Part shown: positions 32,845 to 45,639 of the stretch, in pieces
Layout: each line of letters begins with the position of its first letter
How positions within the stretch are numbered: position 1 is the stretch's first letter
Source of the DNA: Zeugodacus cucurbitae
Taxonomy: Eukaryota; Arthropoda; Insecta; Diptera; Tephritidae
Direction: 5' to 3'
Assembly (NCBI RefSeq): GCF_028554725.1
Contig: NC_071668.1
Coordinates: forward strand, 43,166,501-43,230,500
Length of the DNA: 64,000 bases
Notes under the pieces: model-generated
Databases searched by the model: none
Seen by the model: only the letters and a program-made list of their open reading frames with translations
Told to the model about the DNA's origin: nothing
Translations under genes and position numbers: made by a program

Positions 32845-33376
32845 AAGGGTGATCCAACTCAAGGTTCCCTACTTTTTTAAAGAAAAAACACAAAAAGCGG
32901 CTTTAGTTCTTGCACATGCTGTATTTTGTACGGTTTTAATTTAAGATCTCGACGTAAAATGCGTCAGTCCGAGTTGCTACAAACGGCGCCGAATCGACCC
33001 TCCACGGTTGTCTTGTACACTCTCAGCTACGGCTGCTATATTTTCTTCACTGCGTGCTGGACGTGGGGTATTCGGTCGAATATTATCGAATAATGAGTGC
33101 TGGGTCTCAAGATGGGAAATGGTGCTCCGATTAGTACGCTCCATCTGTAGGCCGATTATGTTGATCTTAAGTTGAGCGAAGCGCGAATCACATTCTTTTA
33201 GAACGTGAATTTTCGTAATGAAGTTGAACAATTTGTTAATGTTGTTTAGGCGTAAGTCTTTTCATGATAAAATGCCAAAAAATACTGAACAAAAATATAA
33301 TGACAGCTTGACACGACTAGCGCGTGATCTGTCAAAAAAAGGCTATTGAAAAATTATCTCTACTTGGATCACCCGA
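32845..33376 (-). mobile_element. Short Tc1/mariner-type derivative with HTH fragment
   Basis: Ends AAGGGTGATCCAA and TTGGATCACCCGA are inverted and flanked by TA (32843-32844, 33377-33378). On the minus strand 33231-32977 encodes SEENIAAVAESVQDNRGGSI, a segment typical of the N-terminal helix-turn-helix of a group of insect transposases. The catalytic domain is missing, so this is a 532-bp internally deleted, non-autonomous copy. The family name is uncertain. Confidence 0.65.
32977..33231 (-). pseudogene. Transposase N-terminal HTH fragment
   Basis: An 84-codon frame. Residues about 45-80 carry TPRPARSEENIAAVAESV and then a Gly-Gly-Ser-Ile-Arg-Arg segment, matching the start of the DNA-binding region of insect mariner-type transposases. 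The upstream part (FAQLKINIIGLQMERT) looks like a coiled segment fused in or an unrelated reading. No acidic catalytic motif follows, and the frame ends at the start of the helix-turn-helix. Confidence 0.5.
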
Positions 33377-33378
33377 TA

Positions 33379-34137
33379 TATGTACACATATGTACTTATA
33401 AATATTATATATCAACTGCGCTAAAAACTGATTTCCCAAATAAATACAATAATTTTTGTACATGCATGCATATAAAGCACTTCAGATCTCACTGTTACTT
33501 ATTCAAACACAGTGTCCTTAGGCAGCTACAAGCTGCTAATATCTTTCTACACATTCGAAGTTATCGATGACCACGAAAAAAGAAGTCCTAATCGTGATTG
33601 CAGTAAATTCTTGACGTGCGGCCGTCAGCGCTGGTCGTGATAGCAATCTGTGTGAGTCGTTGCAACTTCTCAGAAGTTTCTGCAATGTTCATACAACATC
33701 TGATTCCCTTCCTTGCGCTATTCAAATTTATGAAGCAACAAAAAAGCCATCCCACATTGATTGAATGAGTACAATTATATAAACATGGGTTTCCTTAAGC
33801 GCTAAGTGCTTCGGTTATTCCTGGGCTTTTTTCCTGCTATCCGATACGATAGTTTAATGTTTGCTGTGAAAAAGGGTAAAAACCACATAAGTGCTAGCAT
33901 TACTCGTAAGTACGTATTAAGATTTGTTTTACTTTTTATCAGTGTTTTAGCTGACTATTCATAAGAGCCACTGATGTTGGTAATTTGATTTCGATCATCA
34001 ATAAAATAATAGCATACATACACATAAACTACACTAAGGAATTACGAAACCGCAGAAGTATGACAATTTCAACCTCTATATCGTATATAAGAAATACACT
34101 AGTATTATATAGTAATATTTTTACAAACAGCAGAAAA
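33379..34137. other. Unassigned DNA
   Basis: Nothing recognised. Confidence 0.35.
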
Positions 34138-34139
34138 TA

Positions 34140-35740
34140 CACTCCTCGTCAATAGGTTAGACGCATCCGAACTTACAATAGTATTCAGCTTAGAACTTTT
34201 ATTTTGGATTCAATTAAATAAAAGTTGATTTGCAAAAGCCATGGTAATTCAATGATATTTCAGGGATAATATTCAAAAGATTTAAAAAAATTAACGAAAT
34301 TGTGTTTTTCAAACAATTTCAGAGAGCAATTTAAAATAAGGCCATATTTTCTTGGTCACTAGAATAGATGCACTTAAAATAATTAATATTTCGAAGAAAA
34401 ATATCTTTTTACAATTTTTATTTTTAGTGAGTGTCAATATTAGTCATATTAGGATAAAATAAAAAAATTTCAGTAAAGTGTACTGCTTCCTTTGTTTGCA
34501 AAAACTTCATATATCTATTTCGTCCTTGAATGATATAAATTGTCTATGTAATTTAGCGAATTCTCACTTCAAGCAAGTGTAATTGCTACAATTAATGGTT
34601 CTTTATCTTCGTATTGCTTTCCTTCTTCATAAACTTTCCATGAAGGCCACCACCAAACGTTTCTAATTACGTTAAGATACGAAGAATATAGTGACCAAGT
34701 CATGATATTAACGTTTTGACTCGAAATAAATGACTTAACTAATCGAGAGTTAACAATCGGGGCATTAACTTGTTGAAAAATCCATGGGATATATCTGCAG
34801 ATATGTTTTAACAATAGAAGAACTAAATCTAATGTTATTTGTTACCGTTCATTTTCTGATCAATAAAATTAAAAACAATTATTCTATAACAATTGATGGC
34901 ATCCCGTATCATTACCCACTTATCACCAACACATTTCTTCATTGCGTAAATCATGAAAATAGTATTGAAAGCCATCGGGTCCCTCTAAATTAAAACGTTT
35001 TTCATCAGTATAACAACTGAGCGCCGATCATTGAGTCCAATGTCAGAAAGAACACCCCAAAGCATGTACTCTTCCGCAAATTTAAGCTATTTTTCTTTGC
35101 GTAGGGCACTCACAAGTGGATTTTTCGCCATTTTTAGACGCTAAAGACGTTTTGCAGTTCTGATTGTACGCAGAACGGTTGAAAAGTTTGTGTTTGCTCC
35201 GGTTAATTCACTGATCTTAGATGCCGACTTAGTAGTACTGGGACCAAATCTAACAATTTCATGATCCGATCGGTTGGTTTTTCGCCGTTTTATGATTTTT
35301 TATATTTCTCTGGATCTTTCTGGTCTGGAACAGCACTTTATTTGTTTGACAATATTTCGATTCGATAGTCCTTGTGAGAGTATATTTTTAGGCGTTTCAA
35401 AAACATTACCCATTGTTATTTTTTTCAAAATATTGCTAAAAAAATTGATTTGTTAATATTACGATGTCTATTAATTAAATTAATTGCTCCTTTTTAAACA
35501 AAACAAAAAACCGTTAAGTGCGTCTAATTCAATGACCAACTGAAAGCGTATGTGGATCCATCGCAATTTGTAAAGTTGCTGTTATGATTGCCCAAGCCAA
35601 GCAACTATGAGCAGTTTTTTATCAAACATAGTTTGAACTTTCATAAGAAAAAGGTTTTGGTCAACTAAAATACACCTGGTAGTAAATATAATAGGTTCTT
35701 TTTGGAAAGAATGGGTGCGTCTAACCTATGACCAGCAGTG
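34140..35740 (-). mobile_element. Tc1-like transposon with intact ends
   Basis: The 1601-bp element lies between TA dinucleotides (34138-34139, 35741-35742). The terminal repeats read CACTCCTCGTCAATAGGTTA and, complemented, CACTGCTGGTCATAGGTTAG. GACGCA follows in both. The length is normal for an autonomous Tc1 element. The transposase on the minus strand is broken. Confidence 0.85.
34569..35460 (-). pseudogene. Tc1-like transposase, catalytically dead
   Basis: The best block, 34814-34569, contains FQQVNAPIVNSRLVKSF, then YSSYLNVIRNVWWW and KVYEEGKQYEDKEP. In active Tc1 enzymes the first block is F-x-x-D-N-A-P-x-H, carrying the second catalytic Asp, and the second is S-P-D-L-N-P-I-E-N, carrying the third acidic residue. 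Here Val replaces the Asp and the Glu position has become Arg. Upstream sequence (34815-35460) reads as fragments of the N-terminal half in shifted frames. The enzyme would cut and join at TA; this copy cannot. Confidence 0.7.
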
Positions 35741-35742
35741 TA

Positions 35743-38640
35743 TAATTGTTAATAATAATGTAAAAAAAAGACATAGAGGTGAGGTAGGTTTTCATCCAAC
35801 CCGTCTTCCAAAATGTATGCTGATTGTTCTTCTTTCAAAGATTTAGCAGTTATTAAAACTAAATTAGTGTTAAATTTACACCCACGAAAACAAAATTACT
35901 GCACTATGTACATATGTTAAGCTTTTCGTGCCACATTAAACACACATGGGCATATATGCCCATATACATATATACATATACATACATATATATACTCAAT
36001 ACGAAGTACAGATTATATGGCTGTTTGTTGCACGTTATTATGCTGTCCTTCGTGATAATTTTCGTCGTTATTTCATTGCACCCGACAACCGTGTTGTTCA
36101 CCTCCCGCTCTTCATTTCCTTTGACTTGGTATTAACTCACCTGAGCTTCCATCCATTGCGACCGAGTTCATAAGACGCTACTGCTTGTGACGTGTCATGC
36201 GTGAGATAATCAAATTCAAATCTAAATTCAAACAATACTATAAATACAAACGGGAATATTTCTCAAAATCATGTATAGACCTAAAACATATGAGCATGCA
36301 CACGTTGCTTTATCGGAGATTGTCAAATTGCTTTATTTTATATGTATACAACTCTATCCATGAATGCGCATATACCTACGAGGACGGCTCGAGATGTGCA
36401 ATCCGTTATCTATTATTCACCTTAATTCATATTTGTTTAACATTTTTGTGTTGACTAACAAATGGAGCGTGTTGCCAGTGAAAGGTCGGTTCAGGGCAGC
36501 TGAAGAATTTTGTGCGTAAACTTATCTCGCAAAAAATTCTTTGGAAGATTTTACATTGTCTTTTGAAGGCATAGAAAAATAAATTTATTTTATAATTACG
36601 GTCCATTTTACTCTGGATGAGTATATCATATTTAACTTTACTCAAATGGACCAATCGAAAAATATGTATATATGTAGACAAGAATAGTATGTTACAAGGC
36701 ATTTAGATAGAGCTTGGTCCACACCGCATTCAATATTGCTGAAAGTTTGGAGTGGAAATTGTTCATACAAATCTCTCCGCCGAAGGGATTAAGCTTATCT
36801 TGTTTACATGCGATGCCTCTACAGTACTTCTAACCTCTTTTGGGGCACACACCATGAGCTCTCATTAGCGGCATACGTTTGTGGATAATACAAATACATA
36901 TATGAAAATATTTTTTTATTTATATATATAAATACATGTGTTTATAGCTGCTTTGTAACAGTCTCTGTCATTATGTACGCACATTAATTTCTGCGCTATT
37001 TTATTTGCTATTTTCTCATAATACAGCATACATATACATACATATTCAAAATATATGTGCATACTCCAAGCAACAAAATGCTTCATATGTTCTATGTCTG
37101 TACGTGCGCCATTCGCAAATTCTTGTTTCTATGGTTGGTGTGTGACTAGCGCGACACAGAATGCACGATAGGGTTCACATTTGACAGGCTTACATTTGTA
37201 ATGCCTTGTCAAAGGCTGTCACAAATGACTTGGAGTACATGCTATACAACAAGCGCGTATTTGTCAACACATCAGCTACTGTCGCATTGCAGTCAAGATG
37301 GCATTTTGAGGCCTTGCAAAAACTCATGTAAAGGTATCAAAATTAGAGAAGTGTAATCAATCTGAATTTTTAGACTTCAAAGACTAGTAGTGTCCCTCTG
37401 CGAGCATATGTACTATTTACTAGTATATTAAATGCTTGAATGTACTGATGGAGAATATGGTGAGGATGATTTGTCAATTTTGGAAACAGTTCATTTTAAG
37501 TGGTAAAGTACTAAAGTAATGATAGTACTTTGTGTGCCGGACTAAGGCTCAAGGCGTCATACATTTATATCTGAGTTGGGGAAACATATTAAATTCTATA
37601 TTTTCAATTTTTTTTTTCGTATATTGGTCATGAGCTCGCAGTAAATCGTATTTCTCACCTAAAACGTAGTTGTATTCTATATCAGCCGACTTTAAAGTTT
37701 TATTTGACTTGTTTTTAAGTCTTTTCGTAATTAACCGTTACCTGTTTTTTTCTGTTGAAAAGAAAACGAACGAAGGTATTACTAAAAGTATCGAAATATT
37801 TGTAGACACATATGTATTTGATATCAAAAATATGCCTAAGAACTTTCTCCAATTCCAAATACAATCACATAGATAAGTCGGTGCTATACTATTGCAAACG
37901 CAATTTGAAAAAGGAAAATGTCAATTGTTTGCGTTAAAAAGTGTTGTGGCTATGAAAACAATTTAAAGAGAAACAACTTTCGGAACATTGTGGGAACTGG
38001 GAACTGGAAAAAAGGAAAATTAAATTCGACTGGAATAACAGAATGACGTAACGTTATCGTAAAATTAAGATCTTGCGCAAGTCGAAAAAAATTCACACTC
38101 ATTCAAATACTGACAGAGAAGCAAAAAAAGAACCATATAAAAATAAAAGTTGAAAACGATGCAGAGCTCGGGAAATCGAAAATGCTAATGACCTTTGCAA
38201 AACCGTGAATTTATGTGCACAGAACGGACAACTAAAACCAAACAAAACAAAGACGAAGAAAGCCACAAAGAACAAATGCATATTGTATAGACACAATAAC
38301 AAATAACAAAAAAGCAACAGCTGACGGAAACTCTAAGAATAAATTACATTTTCAACGCTTTGCAAAACAAATTTTCACCGTTTGTTTGTATGTGTTTCTA
38401 GCTGAGCAATATTATACTTACATTTAAACATCCATATGTATAAGTATATGTACATATGCACTTATTTATGAAGTTCAAACCTCTCGAAAGCCACAAGAAA
38501 GCTTTTGCATAACCATACAATGTTTAAACGTAACCAGTTGGAAAAAGTTAAACTGGATAATGCATAAAGTATCTTCAGATCTTCGGAAATTAATCATCGA
38601 GTTGCAAAAGACCGGATTATCCTAAACTGTTATTATAACA
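35743..38640. other. Unassigned DNA
   Basis: Contains several TATACATATACATA-type microsatellite stretches (for example 35960-36000, 36890-36940 and 37020-37060). Frames are short and composition-driven. No gene or element is recognised. Confidence 0.4.
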
Positions 38641-39172
38641 TAATGTAACGTTTACTAAATAATGGTTTCTTTTCTTTTTAGAAAGGAAAATGCTCGAAAA
38701 GCTTTTAGTCAGGTTAATACGATGATCATTAGGTTGGCAAAACAGGACCTGAGGAGGAGTATCAAAGGCATTCACCGAGAAATTTCTGTTCAGAAAAGCT
38801 AATAACAAAAGAAACATATGCACTTCGATTAGAAGATGCAGACGGGTAGGGAAAAAATCATTAGCCGCGCTATCGGAACGAGAACGTCACATTACATTTG
38901 CTCAAGGACGCAAATCGTGGACTCAAAATTAGTGGCATTTCTAACATATGTTAGAAGGTATTTGCGGAGGTCAAAATGTGTAGCATTCAAATCCTCACCG
39001 ACCAACCACCAATTGTAAAATTCGGTGGGAGGCTAAGTATGTAATTGTGTGGGGCTGCTTTTCCTGGTACGTTGTGGAACCAAATATGGATTCAATAAAG
39101 TACGTTTTGATAATCAAAAATGTAATGCTACCAAACGCGGAACAGAATTCCGGAGAACAGATTTCAACAAAA
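38641..39172 (+). pseudogene. Tc1-like transposase relic
   Basis: Around 38850-38935 one frame gives RERHITFAQGRKSWTQN, resembling the R-x-x-F-A-x-x-H-x-x-W-T block before the first catalytic Asp. At 39020-39110 another frame gives VIVWGCFSWYVVEPNMD, matching the W-G-C-F-S-x-x-G block after it. Stops and frameshifts separate the blocks. It is cut on the right by the DINE-like copy at 39173. The end after the W-G-C-F-S region is not found beyond that copy. Confidence 0.6.
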
Positions 39173-40349
39173 CAAGTAAGGAAGGGCTAAGATCGGGTGT
39201 AACCGAACATTCTATACTCTCGCAATTTATTTATTTAACTTTATTAATATTATATAATACACAATTTGACCCACATATTCGTCATATATATTGTATAAAG
39301 CCCGTTGAAAGTTGGAAACCATAATATTAGGTTAGAAGCACCGAGGTCCTTGTGTTCGATATATGGGGCCTTAAAAACCTATGGTCCGATTTCGGCGATT
39401 TTTAGAATGGGGCTGCCACACTATAAACACAGTATTTGTGCAAAGTTCTGCACCGATATCTTCACTAGTGCTTACTTTATATATTGTAATGTAAACGATT
39501 CAGATCGTCTTTAAAGTTCTGGTATATAGGAAGTAGGCGTGGTTGTTAAGCGATTTGGCCTATTTTCACAACTTATCATTGGGATGTAAGGAAACTATTA
39601 CAAACCAAGTTTCATTGAAATCGGTCGAGTAGTTCCTGAGATATGGTTTTTGACCCATAAGTGGGCGACGCCACTCCCATTTTCCATTTTGTAAAAAAAT
39701 CTGTGTGCAGCTTCCATCTGCAATTTCTTATGTGAAATGTGAAAGTGTTTCTGCCGTTTTTCATTAGTGAGTTAACCCACTTTCAGTAATTTGCAACCTA
39801 ATCTTTGTATGGGAGCTGGAACTGTATTAAGAAGTGGTTAGAAAAACGACTGCAGAAATTTTGGTTTATATAGCTCTATTGGTTTCCGAGATATGTACAC
39901 AAAACTTATTTGGGGGCGTAGCCACGCCCACCTCCCCAAAAAAAAAGTACATCCAAATATACCCCTTTATAGTGCGATCCTTCATACCAAATTTTATTTC
40001 CATAGCTTTATTTATGGCTTAGTTATGGCACTTTATGTGTTTTCAGTTTTCGCCATTTTGTGGGCGTGGCAGTGGTCCGATTTTGCTCTTTTTCGAAAGC
40101 AACCTTCCTATGGTGCCAAGAAAGAAAGTGTGCCAAGTATCACCAAGATATCTTAATTTTTACTCAAGTTACAGCTTGCACAGACGGACGGACGGACAGA
40201 CAGACATTCGGATTTGAACTCCACTCTTCACCCTGATCACTTTGGTATATATAACGCTATACCTAACTCGTTACTCGTTGGGTGTTACAAACAACCGTTA
40301 TGTGATCAAAACTATAATACTCTCTAGCAACTTTGTTGCGAGAGTATAA
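39173..40349 (+). mobile_element. DINE-like repeat, copy 6 (full-length reference copy)
   Basis: This 1.18-kb copy shows the family plan. The 5' end is CAAGTAAGGAAGGGCTAAG, followed by an 18-base hairpin (stem near-repeat of GTTCGG/CCGAAC) and then TATACTCTCGCAA. The body is non-coding. A GACGGACGG/GACAGACAG microsatellite follows at about 40184-40205, then GATCACTTTGGTATATATAA. The end is a hairpin, AGCAACTTTGTTGCGAGAG, then TATAA. The end is thus an inverted copy of the subterminal TATACTCTCGCAA. This plan is like Drosophila INE-1/DINE-1, but I infer the relation from layout. Confidence 0.85.
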
Positions 40350-41669
40350 TAATTATCCGGACTGCAAACAAATTTTACGTTTTTCTAAGAAAAATTGAGT
40401 ATAATATGCTGAATACATCTTAAGTTTATGAAATAAAGCTTTTAAATCTAGACATTTTTAATTTGAAATAGTCTCTAATACAAGAACTCAACATCGTTCT
40501 AAAGTATTTTTCGACAGCTGTACGAGTATGTGTGTACAATTGCTATCCAACTTCTGTTTTTCTATCATAAAAAGATACGATGCAGAAAATATTATTCACT
40601 CCAAGATCACTGCCACATTCCTATCTTAAAATTTGTAAGTAATATTGATTAAAAAATTCATTTATTTAATTAATACTTTTTCTGTATATTGCAATTACTT
40701 AATGTTCAAGTTATTTGTTTCAAGTTTCAAACGGCCAGACGAAAATAATTATCAATTTTTTAACAATTTCTAAGTGATAAGCTTGGTTGTTAGGAAATTA
40801 ATGGTCCTGTATTTTTAAGGGAGCAGAACAACGATTAATTGACAAATAGCCATGTCTTTTACGCACCAGCCTTAGCATATCAATATAGTCATGTTTTAAA
40901 ATAATATGACTGAAACAAGAATGACCCATCTTAGAAGCAGAGTTCCAAATTGCAAAGAAAAATTCCCATCAATTGTGTTAGGTGGGAGCAAACCTCTTGA
41001 AGAAAGCATGAGCAAATGGGCAAGTATAATTGACGCTTCATTACTTGCTGATGTTGCAACCAGCCTCCTGCTACCCAACCGATGTGCAATTTGATACATG
41101 TTGTGTGAAAATTGCAATCGTGAGATGGGAGCAGATATGAGTAGTAGCATTGGTCTATAGATGTTCACGTACGGAGTTCGTTGTAACTGTTGCATACACT
41201 TTTGCGTTGATGTACAGTGTCTATGTACGCTATTGGCGTAAGCATGTGTATATATGTATGTGTCAAATACTTAGCAGACTTCAGAAAAGTTTCCTTACAT
41301 TCCTCTCAAGCATGACTTTCTATATAATAAATTTTATTTCTCTTGCTTTGCATTTCCGTTTCAAATTGCAGTTTCGGATTTCACATTTTCACCTACTTAA
41401 CACATTTTTGTAGTTTGTCAACAATTCTAATGGTCGGGGAAGCGGCATCCAGACGGTTTCTGAAGTGAAAAACCATACATAGATACATTTATATGTACTT
41501 GTATTGAAGCATCAGTTATGGAATACACCAGTTTACACCTAGAAATCTTTTTTATGAAATTCAGCTAGCCTGAAAAAATATATAATTCCGAGTATAAGTA
41601 TAGCAATTTTGTTCATTTTTGGTATCGAAGAGCAGTATACCAAACATGCTTCATCATCATCAATTTGGG
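40350..41669. other. Unassigned DNA
   Basis: Frames at 40896-41195 and 41150-41413 have no recognisable motif. No repeat is recognised. Confidence 0.35.
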
Positions 41670-41860
41670 ACTACAGCAAGGTGTCGGTTTTGGCGGCGTC
41701 AATAAGCCCTGGCGCAGGCGCTGGGGAGGATTTCAAGATTCGCCAGCACATCCGCGTTTTTACACATCGCACTAGGTCCACATCGTCTAAGAGCTCATAA
41801 AACTCGCCATTCCATCGAATCCGGTACTCACCGACGCCCACAAACGTGCTTACCATATTA
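41670..41860 (-). pseudogene. Small diverged RTE C-terminal fragment
   Basis: On the minus strand the frame reads VGEYRIRWNGEFYELLDDVD then LVRCVK. This matches the GNGEYRRRWNDELYDLYDDI segment of the intact RTE copies, with many substitutions. The following W-L-G-H region is missing. It is an old fragment, or comes from a related but distinct RTE lineage. Confidence 0.6.
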
Positions 41861-43228
41861 GAATGATACTAACCTTTCTTTAAGTAGAAGAGAAGCTAGA
41901 CTAGCTAGTGCTAGTCCTTTTGCTTGACTCAATCGAGTTAAAACAAAATAGTAGTATGAAATAAAAAAACATATGCGCTTCTGTAGCAACAAATGCTATG
42001 TAAACAAAGAGAAAGGAACTACCATTCCTTATCAGCATCAACGGAAATGAAAGTAGAAACACACCGTAACGGAGGAAATGAAATGAACTATGTGGAAATT
42101 GATTGTTGCACTTCAGAGAATCTCATTTTTCCTTTTGGAAAACACTAAATATGTTTGTACAACTCTTTTCCATGTATTTGTTCAAGTTGAAGCCGTTATT
42201 ATTATCACATAATTGAAACGAATTTAATCAGGCGTTATACTCTTTGAAATGTCCTTGTTATCACAGATAGCATAATAATATATTTATTGCATACTTTTAG
42301 GCTGTTTGTGACTGCTTCGAAAACCCAGCATCACTTTCGCATGATACTATGTCGTCGTGATACTATGCATCAATACATACATATATCATAAATTCAATCA
42401 CTCACTTGCCTTGCTCTCGCTACCTAAGGAGCTTTAGCTGGTCGTGTATGTGATTCACGGTTGAAAAGAAATCGCTCTTGAAATTCCACTTCAACAAACA
42501 CAACTAGGTAAACATGCCAACACCTGAATGTGTGAAATTTAACCCACAAAAATTCACAGGTTGTTCGTAATATATATATGTATATGTTGTAGTTATTATG
42601 CTGATATTTGTGAATTTTGTTAGAACGGTATAACCGCCAATGCGAAGCAGTGTAGAAAAAAATAACGATACCATAATATGTGCAGCCATATAAGCAATTG
42701 CCAAGCATACAGCAATAACAATAAAAATAACTTTGACATATAGACATACATAGCATGTACTTAGGGAGTGCCAGTCACCTCGGTTATTCAAGGAATCACG
42801 ACCATAGGCGAGAACAATTTGTTGAATTTAAGTGGAACGGTTATGTCATAATAAATTTTTTATACGCCAGCAACGGTATTGTTAGTTAAACTTTGCGCAA
42901 GTGTGAATACTTTGATTTTATGGCGTACTTTGTGGTGCATTGTTAGAATAGTTTAAGTATGACATTGCAATGAAATTCGCAAACAATTTATTTAATATGT
43001 ACTTGCGTTTTTGCACATACATAAGTACAAAAGTTCAAAGTTTCAACGAACATTGCATCCCATTTTTAAGCGACACATAAAAATATCTTCAAGTAAGGTA
43101 TGAGTGGGCACATATGTACATACATATGTTTGGGTATTCATTTACACATATATATCTCTTAAATGTTTTATCTGCATAATAAAAAATTAATTTACCATAT
43201 TAAAGTTAACATATATTGTACATGTATG
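41861..43228. other. Unassigned DNA
   Basis: ATGTACATACATATGT-type microsatellite near 43110-43130. No gene or element is recognised. Confidence 0.35.
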
Positions 43229-44587
43229 TACAGTGGCTCAAACGTATAATTGGACACTAAGTATAAGATTATTCAAATGCCAATATTTACCTTCAATGTA
43301 AAAATTTCCAAAAAAGTTTTGATGCAGAATTGTAGATTATTAAAACAACTTATAATACTTATGATCTTTTATTAAAAAATATTTTTAAAATTAAACAAGT
43401 AAGGAAGAGCTAAGTTCGGGTGTCACCGAACATTTTATACTCTCGCAATTTATTTATTTAAATTTATTAATACAACAAACAATTTGACTCTATATACGGT
43501 AAAAAGTCCTTTGAAAGTTTGAAAACCCTAATATTAAGTATATGGGAGATAGATGAAGTTATGACCCGATTTCACTCATTGTTGGCACGGAGACATATTA
43601 TTAAAAGAAACATATTCCCTCAAAATGTCTTCAAAATATCTGAAAGACTTAACTATAATTTCGGTAAAAAATATGTTAGACGTACTGAGGTCCTCATATT
43701 CTATATATAGTGTCTTGAAAACTTATGGACCGATTTTGACGATTTTTAGAAGAGCGATGCCACTCTCTAAATACAGTATTTTTGCAAAGTTCTATGCCGA
43801 TATTTTCACTAGTACTAACTTTATATATTGTAAAGTAAACAATTCAGACCGACTTCAGAGTTCTGGTATGTGGTTGTGAACCGATTTGGACTATTTTCAC
43901 AACATATCATTGGAAAGCTAGGAAAATATTATGAACCGAATTTCATTGAAATTGGTCGAGTAATTTCGGAGATATGGTTTTTGACCCATTTGTACCATCT
44001 TTGTAATGCAATTTAAGGCTTCTGGTGGTTTTCCTTACTGAATTAAAGAATTTTTAGTAGTTTTCAACATAACCTTTGTATGGGAGGTAGGCGTGGTTAT
44101 AATCCAATTTCCTCCATTTTTGGACTGTATAAGGTAGTACCTAAAAGAAACTACTCTAGAAAGTTTCCTTGATATAGATTTAGTAGTTTGCGAGATATGT
44201 ACAAAAAACTAAGTAGTGGGCGGGGCCACTTCCCCAAAAAAATCCTTCATACCAAATTTTACTTCAATAGCTTAATTTATGGCTGAGTTATAGCTTTTTA
44301 TATGTTTTCGGTTATTGCCATTTTGTGGGCGTGGCAGTGGTCCGATTACGCCCATCTTCGAACTTAACCTTCTTCTGGTGCCAAGGGATACGTCTTCAAA
44401 GTTTCATCAAGATATCTCAATTTTTACTCAACTTACAGCTTGCACGGACGGACGGACAGACAGACATCCGGATTTGAACTTTATTCGTCACCCTGGCCAT
44501 TTTGATATATATAACCCTATATCTAACTCATTTAGTTTTAGGACTTACAACCAACCGTTATGTGGACAAAACTATAATACTCTCGTA

Positions 44588-45602
44588 TAGGGATGGCAAC
44601 GATTAATCATTTGATTAAATTAATCGATTATTTTCATTCAATTTACGATTTAATTGCATCGAAACACCTTTTCTAATTACTCGACTATTACTCGAGTAAT
44701 TGCAAAATAATCGCAAACAGCATTTTGAAATTTAATACATTTTATGTTCATCTAAGTTAGCTTGCAAGGGTCGAAATTGGTCACATCAGTCATTAATGAC
44801 TGCAAACGTTGTAAACATAGTTAAATTCTAATATGTCATGGTAGTTTAATATCAACAAATGAATGTCTGGTAACACTGCATTTACAGTTAAGTCAAACGC
44901 ATTTTACGTTCAGTTGTTTGAAGTGCAATGGCGCCAGTTAAAAGCGAAGTATGGACATTTTTTAATAAAATAAGCAATAACTACGTTAAATATCAACTCA
45001 AATATCAAAAGCGGGTGCAACTGCGACCGAAAAACGCAATCGTTTGACAACAAAACGTTTATCGAAATTGCTTTTTCTTCAAACTTGGTTGAACAGACTT
45101 CTAAATTTTCTTGACTTCAATAAATATATTTTCCTTTATGCTAAGACAAATGAATTTTTAATACGATATTTTAATTTTATTTCCGTTTTTGTTTTTGTGT
45201 ATATACCAACACAATTTGAATGTCTGAAATAAGAATATAGTCTCCTATATTTTATTGGTTTTATTTTTACGCAAACTTGCAAAACATAGTATTTCAAGCA
45301 AGAGGCAATTATTTTACTTTAAGATTGCTGTGCATATTTTGAAAAATTTAATGTCATTGTGCTACTTAACTTCAAATGTTTTTGGATATGTCTGGGACTC
45401 TGTGATAGAGCATTATAATAGAAGATTCGGCGCTGAAACTGGTGGTGGTCTTTATGCAATTTAGTGTTATTTGAAAACATTGGAATTAATCGATTAATCG
45501 ATTTTTTTACATTAATTGCAATTAATTGCAATTATTTTTTTATATCTTGCAATTAATCATTTGATTATTTAATCGATTAAAAAAAATTTTTTGCCATCCC
45601 TA
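44588..45602 (+). mobile_element. hAT-type element, internally deleted copy A
   Basis: The 1015-bp element begins TAGGGATGGCAACGATTAAT and ends TTTTTTGCCATCCCTA. CTCTCGTA is duplicated exactly on both sides (44580-44587, 45603-45610), the 8-base duplication of hAT elements. Subterminal sequence is rich in ATTAATCGATTA motifs on both ends. Inside are remnants of the transposase ends only. It is homologous in reverse orientation to 47297-50548. Confidence 0.92.
44929..45233 (+). pseudogene. hAT transposase remnant (BED-like N terminus plus C-terminal piece)
   Basis: From ATG 44929 the frame reads MAPVKSEVWTFFNKISNNYV, resembling the start of the BED zinc-finger region of hAT transposases, but the Cys residues that should follow are absent and a stop comes at 45046. 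A neighbouring frame (45044-45232) reads KRLSKLLFLQTWLNRLLNFL, similar to the L-F-L-x-x-W-L segment near the C terminus. The catalytic domain between them has been deleted. Copy B has the same structure, so the deletion came before both insertions. Confidence 0.6.
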
Positions 45603-45639
45603 CTCTCGTAGCAACTTTGTTCCGAAGTTTTGTTTTTCC

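Larger units (their letters stand above)
43395..45625 (+). mobile_element. DINE-like repeat, copy 7, split by hAT
   Basis: The 5' end at 43395 (ACAAGTAAGGAAGAGCTAAG, GTTCGGGTGTCACCGAAC hairpin) and the body match the family. The microsatellite is at about 44443-44465. The hAT element at 44588-45602 landed inside the left arm of the 3' hairpin. The 3' end then stops at about 45625 (GCAACTTTGTTCCGAA), without the usual GCGAGAGTATAA. Confidence 0.85.

Noticed and set aside
35914..36173. Overlapping plus-strand frames rich in Tyr and Ile
   Set aside because: Produced by a TATACATA microsatellite.
39834..40217. Recurrent 60-100 codon frames in DINE-like copies (also 27225-27694, 44315-44590, 52083-52355, 56114-56765)
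   Set aside because: They overlap in several frames, are not conserved in frame between copies and lie in a non-coding repeat.
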